NCBI GenBank assembly: GCA_038373865.1
Contig: JAXGGA010005153.1
Span: 16,751 to 80,750 of the forward strand
Length of the DNA: 64,000 nucleotides
DNA from: Uloborus plumipes
Taxonomy: Eukaryota; Arthropoda; Arachnida; Araneae; Uloboridae
Reading direction: 5' to 3'
Positions 54,161-64,000 of the stretch are shown here, in pieces (position 1 is the stretch's first letter; every line of letters begins with the position of its first letter). Below the pieces are notes generated by a model that saw nothing but the letters and a program-made list of their open reading frames with translations, was not told the origin of the DNA and did not search any database. The position numbers and the translations under genes are program-made.

Positions 54161-54839
54161 TAGTTATCTTCTTTTCAGGTATCAGGGAAGGGTAATTGGT
54201 GCTGAAATGAGTTGGTTACTTCTGTATTCATTTTAAAAAGTATCCGTACTCATATTTGCGGCAATCACTTTCCTATTTACCAGAAAACCAGATAAACGTT
54301 GTCAGTATCGAAGGTCATATTAGCAGAGCAGCACTGTAGTTTACATCAGGTGAATTCGTAAGTTTTTAAATGCTGGAACCAGAATGAAAAATAATTAAAT
54401 CCTGAGTCATGACCAATCTGGTATAACTTTGATATACCCCCCCAAAAATTACGCGCCAAATATGGCACTCCTTTGCGGACTTTTTAGGGTTGCTGTTTCT
54501 TATTTTGGTGTTGCCAATTTAGGTTTTTTCAGCTTTTACAGGGTGGCCACAGACCTGGAAAACAGGGAAAACCTGGAATTATCAGGGATTTTGAAAATTC
54601 TGGAAAAATCGGGGAATAATCAGGGAATTTGGGAACAAATCAGGGAAAATTAAATCAGAACTTCAGTCCGTAATTTTTCAACACTAAAGTATTAAAAACG
54701 ATTACATCTTTGATAAAATCTAAGGACATCTCAAACACTTAATAGAAAAATTTCCAAAACCGTCGAGAATTGTTCATAAACAAAGACGTAAAAAAGTAAT
54801 TGCAGGTTTTTTTTTTTTTTTTTTAAATATGGAGAGTTA

Positions 54840-57060
54840 AAAGGGATGTGAGGTTTGGTATTTCTTCCTTGGAATATTTTGGAAAATGCTGAAGCCTGAA
54901 AAATTCAGCCTATTTTTAGTGATGTAAAACTAGTGGAGGAGGAGTGGTTTTTTTTTTATAATAAAATTACAAAACTGCAGTCTTAAAAATGCAAAATTTA
55001 AGCAATATTTGGTGAACTTAGGGGAAAGGTTTTGACTTTTGTCTACCAAATAAAACAAAATTAACTCTAAAGCATTAAAAGCTAAATTTTGGCTATTTTT
55101 GGAAAATTTAAAAAGAGGGGATTCACAGACTTTCTGCCCAGAAATGTTTGAAACTAAAATGGAGGAAGGGGGGGGGATGTAAGACTTTTAGTAATTGGTG
55201 ATTTAAATGTATAGAGGAGGGGGGGGGCTTAGGAAAGAGGGGAAAGTCTTACAAATGGAAAGTTAGATCATCTTTTGTGAACTTATTGGGAAGGTGTTTG
55301 AATTATTTTAAGTTTTTATAATGCTGAAGTATTAAGAACTCTGTTTCAATCTACCTTTGTGTGAATTAAAGAGATTGGAGGATCTCTCTAGGAAATTTTC
55401 AAAACAAATCTTAAATCCTTTGTGTGGAGTTTTAGGCAATATCAAAGGAAAGAGTGGACAGGTTTTTTTGTTGGTAAAATCCAAAACTGGAGTTTTAAAG
55501 ATACAACTACAGTCGAACCTGTTTCTCACGAACCTGCTTATCTAGAAAGCCTCTCTATGTTGAAATTTTTCAATTTCCCAGCTTTTACAGCATAAATGTA
55601 ATGTTTTTTTTTATGTTTATCTCAAATGATTTTTCCTGAAAACCTCTATATATCTCGAATTTTGATGACTCATTTTTGAATTTCATCTCCAGCCACCTTT
55701 ATCAATGGTATAACTTGTGAAAACAGAAATCATCTTCTGCACAATCATTTAAAGACTATGTTCGTACCTAAAGGTACGCATTAACTTGCTACCGATATAG
55801 TCATCACACTTAGTAAAATGTGAACTCGCAACATGTCGTACTGTAAAATATTCAACAATATCAATGCAAAACAATGTATTAAGTATTTGACTTTGTTCCA
55901 ATGCTTATTTTTGTACATTTTATCAGAACCTCAGTATCTTGAAACCTTCATATGTCGAATTTTTCTTCTGTCCCTTGAAATTCGAGAAAGACAGGTTTGA
56001 TTGTATAGACCATCTTTCATGTTCATAAAGTTCTGGGGTTGAACTGGAAATTTTTGAAGCTGGATTTGCTCAAACTTCCCAGTGAGCTGTCTTTCAGCAA
56101 CTTAAAAGAGAGGGTATTTGTTTGATACTTTCTGAATTTTTTTTGAAGTTGCAGTCTTAAAATTTTAAGGTTGTCTTTGGGGCTATAAAGTAGAGGTGGG
56201 AGCTTTTCCTAGAAAAAAGTCTGAAACTGAAACGTTAAAACCCCAAATTTAAGTCATCTTCTGATGAATTTAGGGAAGGGTTTAGGGGCTCTCTCTCAAA
56301 AATGTTTTGAAGCTGAATTGTTAAGAACTCTAAGCTATCTTTGTGTAGTTCAAGCTGGGGGAAATTTGTATGCTCTCACCCAAAAACTTTTCAAAATTGA
56401 GAGTTTAAAGCTTTTAGTTGTGTTTGGTGATGTAAATTTTGGACAGAGGGGAATCTGTTTAGAAAAATATCTGAACTGGGGACTTTAAAATGCTGATTTG
56501 GGCCATCTTTAGCGATAGTAGGAGATTTCAGGCATTCTCCCCCTGAATGTGTTTCAAAATTGATGATTTAAAAGCCTAATTTTAAGTTGCTATCTTTTAA
56601 GTTAGGTGTTGGGGTAATGAACCATTGAAAAACTTCCAAAGCTCAAATATGTAAAAAACACTTTTATGGTTTTCTTTCAGTGAGATAAGGAGGGAGGATT
56701 TGGGGCCCTTCTGCCGAAAATATTTTGACTTAAAATTGAAGGCTTAAATATTTTAAAGATTGTTTGGTGAAGAAATAGTATGGCCACCTTTGTGAACTTG
56801 GGGGAAAAGATTTGGCCCTTTCCTCTCGAAAAGTTTTCATAGCCAACGTACTAAAAACTTTTAAACCACCTCTACATGCCTTTAGGCTGCGGAGATTTTG
56901 TGCAGTCTTGAAAGTTTAATTCTATCTTTTGTGAAGTTAGAGGGGAGAGCAGTGAAAGATTTTGCTTAAAAGTTTTTAGGCCTCTTAGGAGATGTTGGAA
57001 GTTTTGTAAACTGATTTTAAATTTGAAAAATATTCTTTTTGTTAATGACGTTTTTTAGTG
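54840..57060 (+). repeat. Degenerate tandem array inside the CAGGG element
   Basis: Repeating themes such as TTTGTGAACTTA-GGGGAA, a G-rich block, AAAA-TTTTGAA and AAACTT-TTAAA recur at roughly 100-150-bp spacing with heavy divergence, outside the nested element 55510-56003. The reverse complement resembles units at 60000-61330. Confidence 0.5.
55510..56003. mobile_element. Tigger-like element (494 bp) nested in the CAGGG element
   Basis: TA-flanked (55508-55509 and 56004-56005). Termini CAGTCGAACCTGTTTCTC and GAGAAAGACAGGTTTGATTG. Non-coding. It interrupts the degenerate array, so it is younger than that. Confidence 0.82.
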
Positions 57061-57543
57061 TTATTAAATAAATCAAACCACCCATGTAACTTCATTTTTT
57101 TTGTAAACAAATTAGCAGTCTCAAATGCATTTCTTGTTATTGTTGCTCGTTCTGGAAAAATGAATAATTAATGCCTGAAGTAGTTTAAATAGCCAGAAAT
57201 ATCCAAGTACCAATTAAGAGAAGAAAATGAGCTTCAAGAGGATGAAAAATGCGCCGTACGAGAAATCAGGGAAAATTTTAGTTGGACAGGGAGAAATCAG
57301 GGAAAAGTCAGGGAAAAATATATTCTTCCTGTGGCCACCCTGTTTTAGGTTTTTGCTGTTGCCAAATTTAGTATTTTCTTGTATTTTGCAATATTTTTTG
57401 AGTTTTTTTTTTTTAAGTTTTGTGGCAACAACAAAAGCAGGTATTTTCCTTGGCGAGAAAAAAAAAGTCGCCAAATTTCCGATTTGGGGGGGGGGGGGTA
57501 TATCAAATTAGTTCCCTAAACTACCATCTTCTTTGTTTTCTAC

Positions 57544-57970
57544 CCACTGTAGATAGTTCATTTATGTTTTTTTTTTTTTTTTTCAATCCTGTGAGGGGGA
57601 AGTTTTTTGCTCATTAAGCAACCACCTCACTTTACAAAGCTCCCGCCGAACAGAACTAAAAACAATTTTGAACCAAATGCATGTCGCCAAGCAAACTAAA
57701 TCCCTGCCACCATGAAAAATGCTGTAGACGCGATATTAATACAAAAAGATGTGATATCTCTCCAAAAACAACCCTCGTTTTCTTCTTGCATCACTTACGT
57801 CCGCTAAAATCTACCCCTACTGCCAACTTCTCACTCCCATGGACAGTTCCTTTAAATTGTTTTCAGTTCTGTTAGGCAGGAAGCTTTGTAAAGTGAGGTG
57901 AATGCTTGATGATAAAAAAAAACCCGCCTTACAGGATTGAAAAAAAAAATATAGGAACTATCCATAGTGG
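57544..57970. mobile_element. 427-bp foldback MITE
   Basis: Ends CCACTGTAGATAGTTCATTT and the reverse of CCACTATGGATAGTTCCTAT. The arms continue with T runs, CAATCCTGT, and CACCTCACTTTACAAAGCT, which reappears in reverse at 57870-57905. No clear target duplication. Confidence 0.7.
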
Positions 57971-58350
57971 TGAAGATTTGGCAGTAGGGGGTGAATTTTA
58001 GCGGAAGTGTGATGAAAGAAGAAAACAGGGAAGATTTTATGTGAAAGGGCCTTATATTTTCTTCAAAATATTGGTTCTAAAACGGCATTCCATCACAATT
58101 CATCCCTGCTGTAAACAGCAGTTCTGTTATGCTTTCTTAAAATAATTATATTTTTTTGTTGTAATAATAATTGTATTGTAAATTGTATCTTAAAATAATT
58201 TTCTTAAATTCTCATACAAATGAACCTTTTGAACACCAAGAATTTTATGTCAGTTAACCCTTACTAAAATTCATATTGTAGCCAAGGATCAGGGAGTAAA
58301 AGGAAGGAGATGGATCTCCATGATACCGGTTTGGCAACAAAATTTCACTT

Positions 58351-58365
58351 CCGCCAGGGAGCGCT
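58351..58365 (+). promoter_or_regulatory. CTCF-like motif
   Basis: CCGCCAGGGAGCGCT resembles the animal CTCF core (CCRCCAGGGGGCGC). It is a single motif match only, in a locally GC-richer spot. No gene start is supported beside it. Confidence 0.25.
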
Positions 58366-58633
58366 GCTGCAACCTTAATTTGTTTACATCCCGTAGTCTA
58401 GCCTTTAAAGGGCATTTAAATAAGGGAATTTCCTAAATATTAGGAAATTTAAAGCTGTTTTTGCTATGAAAGCTGTTTAGAGAAGCATAGAACACTTTAC
58501 TTCATCCTACGTTTATAATATATTTTGCATTCGAAGCGTTATTTTTGCTTTTGAAGCAATTCTTTTAAAACCTAATTTGATCTGCTGTCACTTAGGTGAA
58601 GAGCTTAATGATTTATAAATTTCTCCATTGCAT

Positions 58634-58700
58634 AGGTGCCCATGGGGGGGGGGGCTATTATGGCGCAAGTTGCGCCATTAAAAAAAATTTTTGGAGGGGG
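58634..58700 (+). repeat. MITE-like end with G run
   Basis: GGTGCCCATGGGGGGGGGGC followed by GGCGCAAGTTGCGCC, an internal palindrome. Resembles the minus-strand start of the element at 31340-31515 (CCCATGAGGGG, G run, CATGGCGC). The opposite end is not identified. Confidence 0.35.
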
Positions 58701-59160
58701 AGGGAAAAACTAATTTATTTATTTTTTTTTGAATTATTTATTAATTATTTTTTTAATTTAAATTATTTACTGTTTTTTTTTAAAATTATTCCTTAATTTA
58801 TTTTTTTTAATTTAAATTATTTCTTTGTTATTATTTTTTATTTGTTTTTGTTTTTTTTTTTTTTTTTGTGTGTACTTGGAATGTCTGGAAGAGAAAAAAA
58901 GCGATTCCATTCTGCGCAAAATTAATACTTTTAAAAAATTAGTAATTTTGTAAAAAATAATAGTTATAATTTAAAAAACAAACAAATAATGTTTCAAAAA
59001 ATAAATAAATATTATTTAAAGAAATAAATGAGTAATATTAAAAAAAATAAATAAAATAAAATACATTATACATAATAAAAAGAGAGGCAAAAATAAAAGC
59101 ACAAAAGGGAAATGAAATATGAGAAAGTAAATAACTTTAAAATCATAATGTTTAACATTT
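58701..59160. other. Low-complexity A/T sequence
   Basis: Alternating T-rich and A-rich tracts around ATTTATT and AATAAAT. No element or gene seen. Confidence 0.6.
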
Positions 59161-59169
59161 CTCTTTCGT

Positions 59170-59480
59170 GGGGATAATTGTGCCCCATATCTGACCTCTC
59201 AATTACCACGCATCCGCTACCCGAAAAGCGCCGGCTACCTTCCGTCGGTCTCCCCGCTGACCCCGCCGAAAGCTCAGGGTCCTCGGCGAAATTCTCCTTC
59301 CCCTTCTCCGTCAGCACAAGCGACAGAGTCGAGAGATCATAAGTCAATCGGCTTCAGCGCCATCTCTCGGCAGTGGAAAAATCGGGACACATTTTCACCC
59401 GCGTTGCCAAAGGAGATGAGGCTCCTTCCTTTTAGCCTCCTTGCCAAGGATGCACTCGGGTCATTTTGCCACACCCACTC
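59170..59480. other. GC-rich, CpG-containing island of unknown origin
   Basis: About 300 bp much richer in G+C and CpG than its surroundings (CCGAAAAGCGCCGGCTACCT, CCCCGCTGACCCCGCCGAAA, AGCGCCATCTCTCGGCAG). A 93-codon frame on the minus strand (59066-59347) overlaps it but matches no family I know. It could be a promoter, a 5' exon or a mobile-element end. Confidence 0.4.
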
Positions 59481-59999
59481 AAAAATTTTAGTCCAGTTAC
59501 ATCCAGATGACTGAAGCGAATATTACGCGTAAATATAATTTTCACCAATGTTTACAGATGATTTATGAAAATTTTAGAAAATAAAATTGGTCTCAAAAGT
59601 TGTTTAAGAACATTGGACAGTGACAGGTAAAATAAAGAAATTGCTGAATTTTCATGGTAAAATTTTGCAGAAGTCTGAAAATGATGCAAATTCCTCAAAA
59701 CTAATAAGTTTTTTTTTTTTTTTTTTTTTAGACTTAGACATTTAGTAGTTAAAATATAGGAAGCATGATATTTAAACTAAAATAAAGAAAAAAAACCCAT
59801 AATATCACTGAAAGCTACCACATCAGTCCAAAATAGTTTTTTTTTAATTGGGGTCGCAAACGCTTCTTTTTCAAACGAATAAAAATATCAAGCTGGAAAT
59901 TTAAAATTTAATGTTGGAAAAATGAAAACACCCAAATGGTTTTAGTAAAGACAATCTGATAGAAAGTTTTCCCCACCATTTTTATCAATAATTTAATGA

Positions 60000-61326
60000 A
60001 ATAACAGAAGATAGAGGTATATAGAGCTAAGTAAGGGAAAGGGAGAGACCTCTTCTTTATTTTATGCCACTAAAAGTAGCCTCGAATAACGCTTTTTTTT
60101 TTTTTTTCCAATTTTGATTTTGGAAGAATTTTCGAACTGCATTTCTCGAAATCAAACACCAATAGATGAGCAATCATTTATCATCTAAAATATCTTTTTT
60201 AGGTGCTCGAACCTTCCGTCCCCTATTATCACCACAACTCTTCTGAAATTTCTTTTTCTTATTAGGCTTCAGTACCGAAAATATATCCAATAAAAGCCCC
60301 CCAGATTCGTCATTTCGAAAATTTCTAGTGGGAAGGGGCAAAGGGTGTATACTCAATGTAAACCGCACCAATAAAAAAAAAAAAAAACAAAATCCACCCC
60401 CAATTACATGTAAATACATTGATCTCCTCCTGACCACCCTAAATAACGAGTGTGTAGCCCCAAACCCCCTGATAATCCGTTAACATCGTCGAAGATCATC
60501 TACTAATGCGATTTCCTTGATTCCAGTGTCGAAAAACTACCGAAGGAAGGCCTCCAAACATCTCCCCCCACTAACATTACCAATTCTCATCTAAAAGCTG
60601 CTGGGTTAAAGATCTTAACTTTCGTTTTAAAGTCTTGAACATCAAAAAGTTTCCGGTTGAACGCTCCCCAAAACTCCATCACCTGTTCGCATTGAAAGTT
60701 GACTAAAATGTCGTTTTTGAAACTTCAATTTCGAGAAATTATTAGTCCCTTTACCGTTGATGGCCTACAATCGCTCTCTTAAGATTTCAATAACGAACAA
60801 TTTTAGGGATGGAGCTGAATCTCAGCTGTTCCTAACTTAACCAAAGATCGTCTCAAACTGTGTTTTTACTGCTACCAAAAAAATTTGAGGGAGATCCTCA
60901 TAACGCTTCTCTCCTCTCTCTCTCACATAATCGAAGCAAATCTGTAATAGCCGTTTTTAAGTTTCAATTTCAAAAAATGGAAGATAGAACTCTCCCGTAA
61001 CTCTTTATCATGTAATAGAATTACCGAATATCGTCTGGAATGCATTTTAAGGCTGCAAATTTGGGAACAATTTCGGGATTCTCTCCTCTCCTTGGCATCA
61101 TCAAAGATCATCTAAAACTGCGTTTTTAGAGTTACAATTTCGAATAATTTTCGGGGAGATCCCCCCCCCCCCTTCTTTAATATAATTATCAGTAACAATT
61201 GCGTTTTTGAAGTTTCAGTTTGGAAAAATGAACGGGGGAGCGCCCCCGAACATCTCCCCGTAACATGACCAAAGCTCGTTTAAAGTGTATTTTTAGAACT
61301 ACAAATTAAAAAAATTTCTTGGGAAG
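60000..61326. repeat. Degenerate tandem array, about 110-130-bp units
   Basis: Recurring blocks in the order AAAGATC-TCT-AAACTG, CGTTTTTA-AGTT-CAATTTCGAAAAATTT, then GGGGAGATCCCCC or similar, then CTCTCC-TAACAT. At least eight units can be followed from about 60450 to 61300, diverging strongly. The reverse complement resembles the array at 54840-57060. It abuts the foldback at 61327. Confidence 0.65.
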
Positions 61327-62983
61327 AAATCGTATTTGGGCAAGTTTTGACCATAGGATATCAGCTTGTATCTACCGAGAGAATGACTTTCTGAAGCTAA
61401 TTCCTTCCTCGTTTGTAGCCTGATAGTTCGTCTGAAAGGTGTGCAAGTGGCATCTTGATAGCTCTAACAATTGCTGAATTATGCGAGTTGAAATTCCAAT
61501 CAAAAATTTTTTCTCTCAATTTCATTAAGCAATATCTCAAAAGGGTCATCTTGAATTTTAATTTTCTTTACATCATTGGAAAGAGCACGCTTTTCTTAAC
61601 TAAAAACCGTTACTCTTATTTTTAAGACAAACCAGTTTCAAGGAGATATTGCAGATCAAAAATGTGTACGTTATTCCACGTGAAATCAAAGAAAAGAGAC
61701 ATAGACCTTAAAAGTTCATGTCAATTTGTTCTATTAAAATTTACAGGAGCTGTCGTACTTATGTTCTGATGAAAAAATCCCTTTTTAGATATTTTTGAAT
61801 TTTAGTTTTTGTGTGCGCATCCGTAAAAACTCGAGAAATGGCAAAAAAAGTTTCGTTTTTAACAAAAAGAATTATCGTTTTATCGCCGCTATAAGAGCTT
61901 GAGTCTTTTACTATGTGTTGTTTTAAAGCTCTTGAAAATAGAATTTCGGATGATATGTCACTTGGCAAGGTTGTAGGTCATTAATATTTCAAGGTCATAA
62001 AAAGCATTTTCCCATTTTTCATCATTTTTCTTTGTGGGCAAATTGCAATCATAGGCTGAATATCCAGACACATCCTCGGCAATATAAAGAATGGATCATA
62101 TTTTCAATTACTATTGTTATCATTCACATGACGGAAATAATTGCAATATTCAACTCTGTCGAAAACTTTCGTTATTGCTTTTTAGAATAATGGCTTTGGA
62201 GTCCCATGAAACATATTTTTATCACATACACACCATATTAATTGTATTATTTATTTGTTTATCTCATTTATTAATTATTTTTATTTTTAATCATTTGAAA
62301 AAGGAAACAATGCTTTTTATGACCTTAAAATATTAATGACACCTTGCAAAGTGACATATCATCCGAAATTCTCTTCCAAGAGTTTTAAGATAACTCCTAG
62401 AAAAGACTCAAGCTCTTATAGCAGCGATAAAAAGATAATTCTTTTTGTTAAGAACGAACTTTTTTTTTTCTTTTTGCCATTTAGTAAGTTTTTACAGATA
62501 CGCACACTAAAACTAAAGTTCAAAAATATCTAAAAAGGGATTTTTTTCATCAGAACATAAGTATTATAGCTCCTGTAAATTTTAATAGAACAAATTGACA
62601 TGACTTTTAAGGTCTATGTCTCTTTTTCTTTGAAAACGTGGAATAACGTACACATTTTTGTTCTGCAATATCCCCTTGAAACTGGTTTGTCTCAAAAAAA
62701 AAAAAAAAAAAAACGTTATTAGTTAAGAAAAGTGTGTTCTTTCCAAAGATGACCCTTTTGAGTTATTGCCCTTTGAAATTGAGACAAAATTGAGGAAAAA
62801 AAAAATTTGACTGGAATTTCAACTCGCATAATTCAGCAATTATTTGAGCTATCAAGATGCCACTTACACACCTTTCGGACGAACTATCAAGCTACAAACG
62901 AGGAAAGAATTAGCTTCAGACAGTCATTCTCTCAGCAGACAAGCTGATAACAAATGGTCAAAATTTGCAAAAATACGATATTT
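61327..62983. mobile_element. Long foldback element, arms about 700 bp
   Basis: The left arm (61327 to about 62030) and right arm (about 62290 to 62983) are imperfect reverse complements along their whole length. Examples: ATATCAGCTTGTATCTACCG against CAGACAAGCTGATAACA, GAATTATGCGAGTTGAAATT against AATTTCAACTCGCATAATTC, and GTCATTAATATT against AATATTAATGAC. A roughly 255-bp loop separates them. No coding frame. The superfamily is unknown. Confidence 0.85.
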
Positions 62984-64000
62984 TACCAAATTTGGCAGCA
63001 AATTGCAAAAAATCTACAGTGCATTGAGCTTTTGTTTCACAAGTAGGTTATTCTACTCTAATCAGTGATCAGAATCACCAAATTTGAGCCTGATAATCGT
63101 CTTAGGTCGCAAGCAATAAAAGCACAAACTTGACGATTTGGTCTTTTTTTTTTTTTTTTCAAGACACGAAAAAGAGGCCTCTGCAAAATATTATTTATTG
63201 GCTGAACCATGAGACTTATGGAACTATAATTTGGTATGGCCTCATGCAAGTCTGATATGTACATCAAAATCGGAGGGGGTCGAGTGGGGATTTTCTCGAA
63301 ATTTGGGACACTTGACATGAAATGACCCATTTCCAATTTGTATGAAAATGCACACTATAACAATACAGGCCTAAATTTCCAGAACTTTTCCGAACACTCA
63401 TTCTTTAGCTTGGAACTCTAAAATTTCCTCATTGTTTTCATTTTAAGGAAGGCCTGAATAGTGTTACTACTTATTTAAAAAATAAATAGCGACTAATTCA
63501 AAAGTGTCCACTGACAAAAAAAATGGAATTTTTAGGTTGAGTAAGGAGAGAGAATTTAAACATCTAAAAGTTTTTCAATGAAAAGAAACCTTAGGGACAA
63601 AATCACTATTACAAAGAAGGGTTATACTGACTATGAAAAATTCAGAGATAGTGAAATTTAAAATATTGAAGGAGATTTCTGGGGTTAAATTAAAAAATGA
63701 TTTAACTCAGTGATTTAAAAAGAAAAAAAATCAGTTGATTTAAATTGTTGACACCCTGCTATCTAGTTTTTGTGACTGAAGTGGAAGAAAAGGGAAATGT
63801 TTCTCTTAAAACTGAAATTTGCAAGTAAAATTTCACTGAATAAATTAAGTTGTTTATTTGTAAACGTACGTATTTTTTATTTATTTATTTCTTTTTCAGA
63901 TTCTGTGGTTATAAGTTATTGAAATGTTTAACAACTCTTCTCAAGTACCTTTGCTAAAAATGTTTACTAAAACATTGCAATAATGAGAGCAAGAATATTG
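62984..64000. other. Window end, nothing firmly recognised
   Basis: AT-rich sequence. The minus-strand frame at 63058-63336 is unsupported. A good acceptor-like tract (TTTATTTATTTCTTTTTCAG, ending at 63899) is followed by 18 open codons and a TAA. It could be a terminal exon or chance. Confidence 0.35.

Larger units (their letters stand above)
54539..57342. mobile_element. CAGGG-ended element (2.8 kb) inserted into a MITE
   Basis: Perfect termini CAGGGTGGCCACAG and CTGTGGCCACCCTG. TTTTA duplicated (54534-54538 and 57343-57347), a 5-bp target duplication confirmed by the uninterrupted MITE at 34470-34775, where the site occurs once (AGCTTTTAGATTTT). Both subterminal regions repeat ATCAGGGAAAA. 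The interior is a degenerate array of roughly 100-150-bp units rather than a coding region, and a Tigger-like element is nested at 55510-56003. Confidence 0.9.
54420..57515. mobile_element. MITE with poly-C/G ends, copy 2, interrupted
   Basis: Same family as 34470-34775: GGTATAACTTTGATATACCC on the left, the reverse of GGAACTAATTTGATATACCC on the right, and matching interior (ACTTTTTAGGGTTG, GGTGTTGCCAATTTAGG, TTGCCAAATTTAGTATTTT). The copy is split at its centre by the 2.8-kb element at 54539-57342. Confidence 0.8.

Noticed and set aside
59066..59347. 93-codon minus-strand frame over the GC island
   Set aside because: The high GC of the island reduces stops by chance. The protein is low-complexity and unrecognised, so only the island is reported.
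60000..61326. CRISPR-like array
   Set aside because: The units are long and strongly diverged with no constant short repeat and unique spacers, and this is a eukaryotic genome.
63058..63336. 92-codon minus-strand frame
   Set aside because: Contains a Lys run from a T homopolymer and no recognised motif, and lies beside the foldback element.
63900..64000. Terminal exon after the acceptor-like tract at 63880-63899
   Set aside because: Only about 18 open codons before a stop, no partner exon in the window and no recognisable protein.

Overview
This is an AT-rich animal nuclear sequence with long introns, GT-AG splice sites and heavy transposon decoration. I found no bacterial, viral or organellar genes. 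The gene content (a true fibrillin, GMPPB, RTF1) and the repeats (hAT-like, Tigger-like and piggyBac-like MITEs, tRNA-derived SINEs, a Jockey/I-type LINE tail) suggest an arthropod. An arachnid such as a spider is my best guess, but that is inference.

Layout. (1) 120-17892, + strand: the 3' end of a fibrillin gene, 11 coding exons. They hold the tail of a TB/8-Cys domain, seven EGF exons, a hinge with a furin-type site (RQKR) and the C-terminal propeptide, which corresponds to vertebrate asprosin. (2) 21376-34949, - strand: a complete GMPPB gene (mannose-1-phosphate guanylyltransferase beta) in 7 coding exons totalling 358 codons, convergent with fibrillin. A probable 5' non-coding exon lies near 41017-41100. 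(3) 41578-43602, + strand: an intact single-exon RTF1 gene (Paf1 complex, 674 aa), head-to-head with GMPPB across a short shared promoter region. (4) 43603-64000: no recognisable gene, only layered transposon remnants and repeat arrays.

The three genes serve unrelated processes: extracellular matrix, GDP-mannose supply for glycosylation, and transcription elongation with histone modification. The only regulatory link I can infer is the divergent GMPPB/RTF1 promoter.

The most anomalous stretch is 35246-37465. A 42-base G run is followed, after about 100 bases, by 1,919 bases without a single C on the + strand. It lies in the inferred 5' UTR intron of GMPPB and replaces the expected right half of a Tigger-like element. 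An assembly or sequencing artefact is the leading explanation, but it should be checked. Other notable items are a three-level nested insertion (piggyBac-like, then a CAGGG element, then hAT); four CAGGG-ended elements with 5-6 bp target duplications, one supported by an empty-site comparison; two 650-bp foldback elements with the same core but different outer ends; a 39-bp perfect hairpin; and a possible uORF whose stop codon would overlap the GMPPB start codon.
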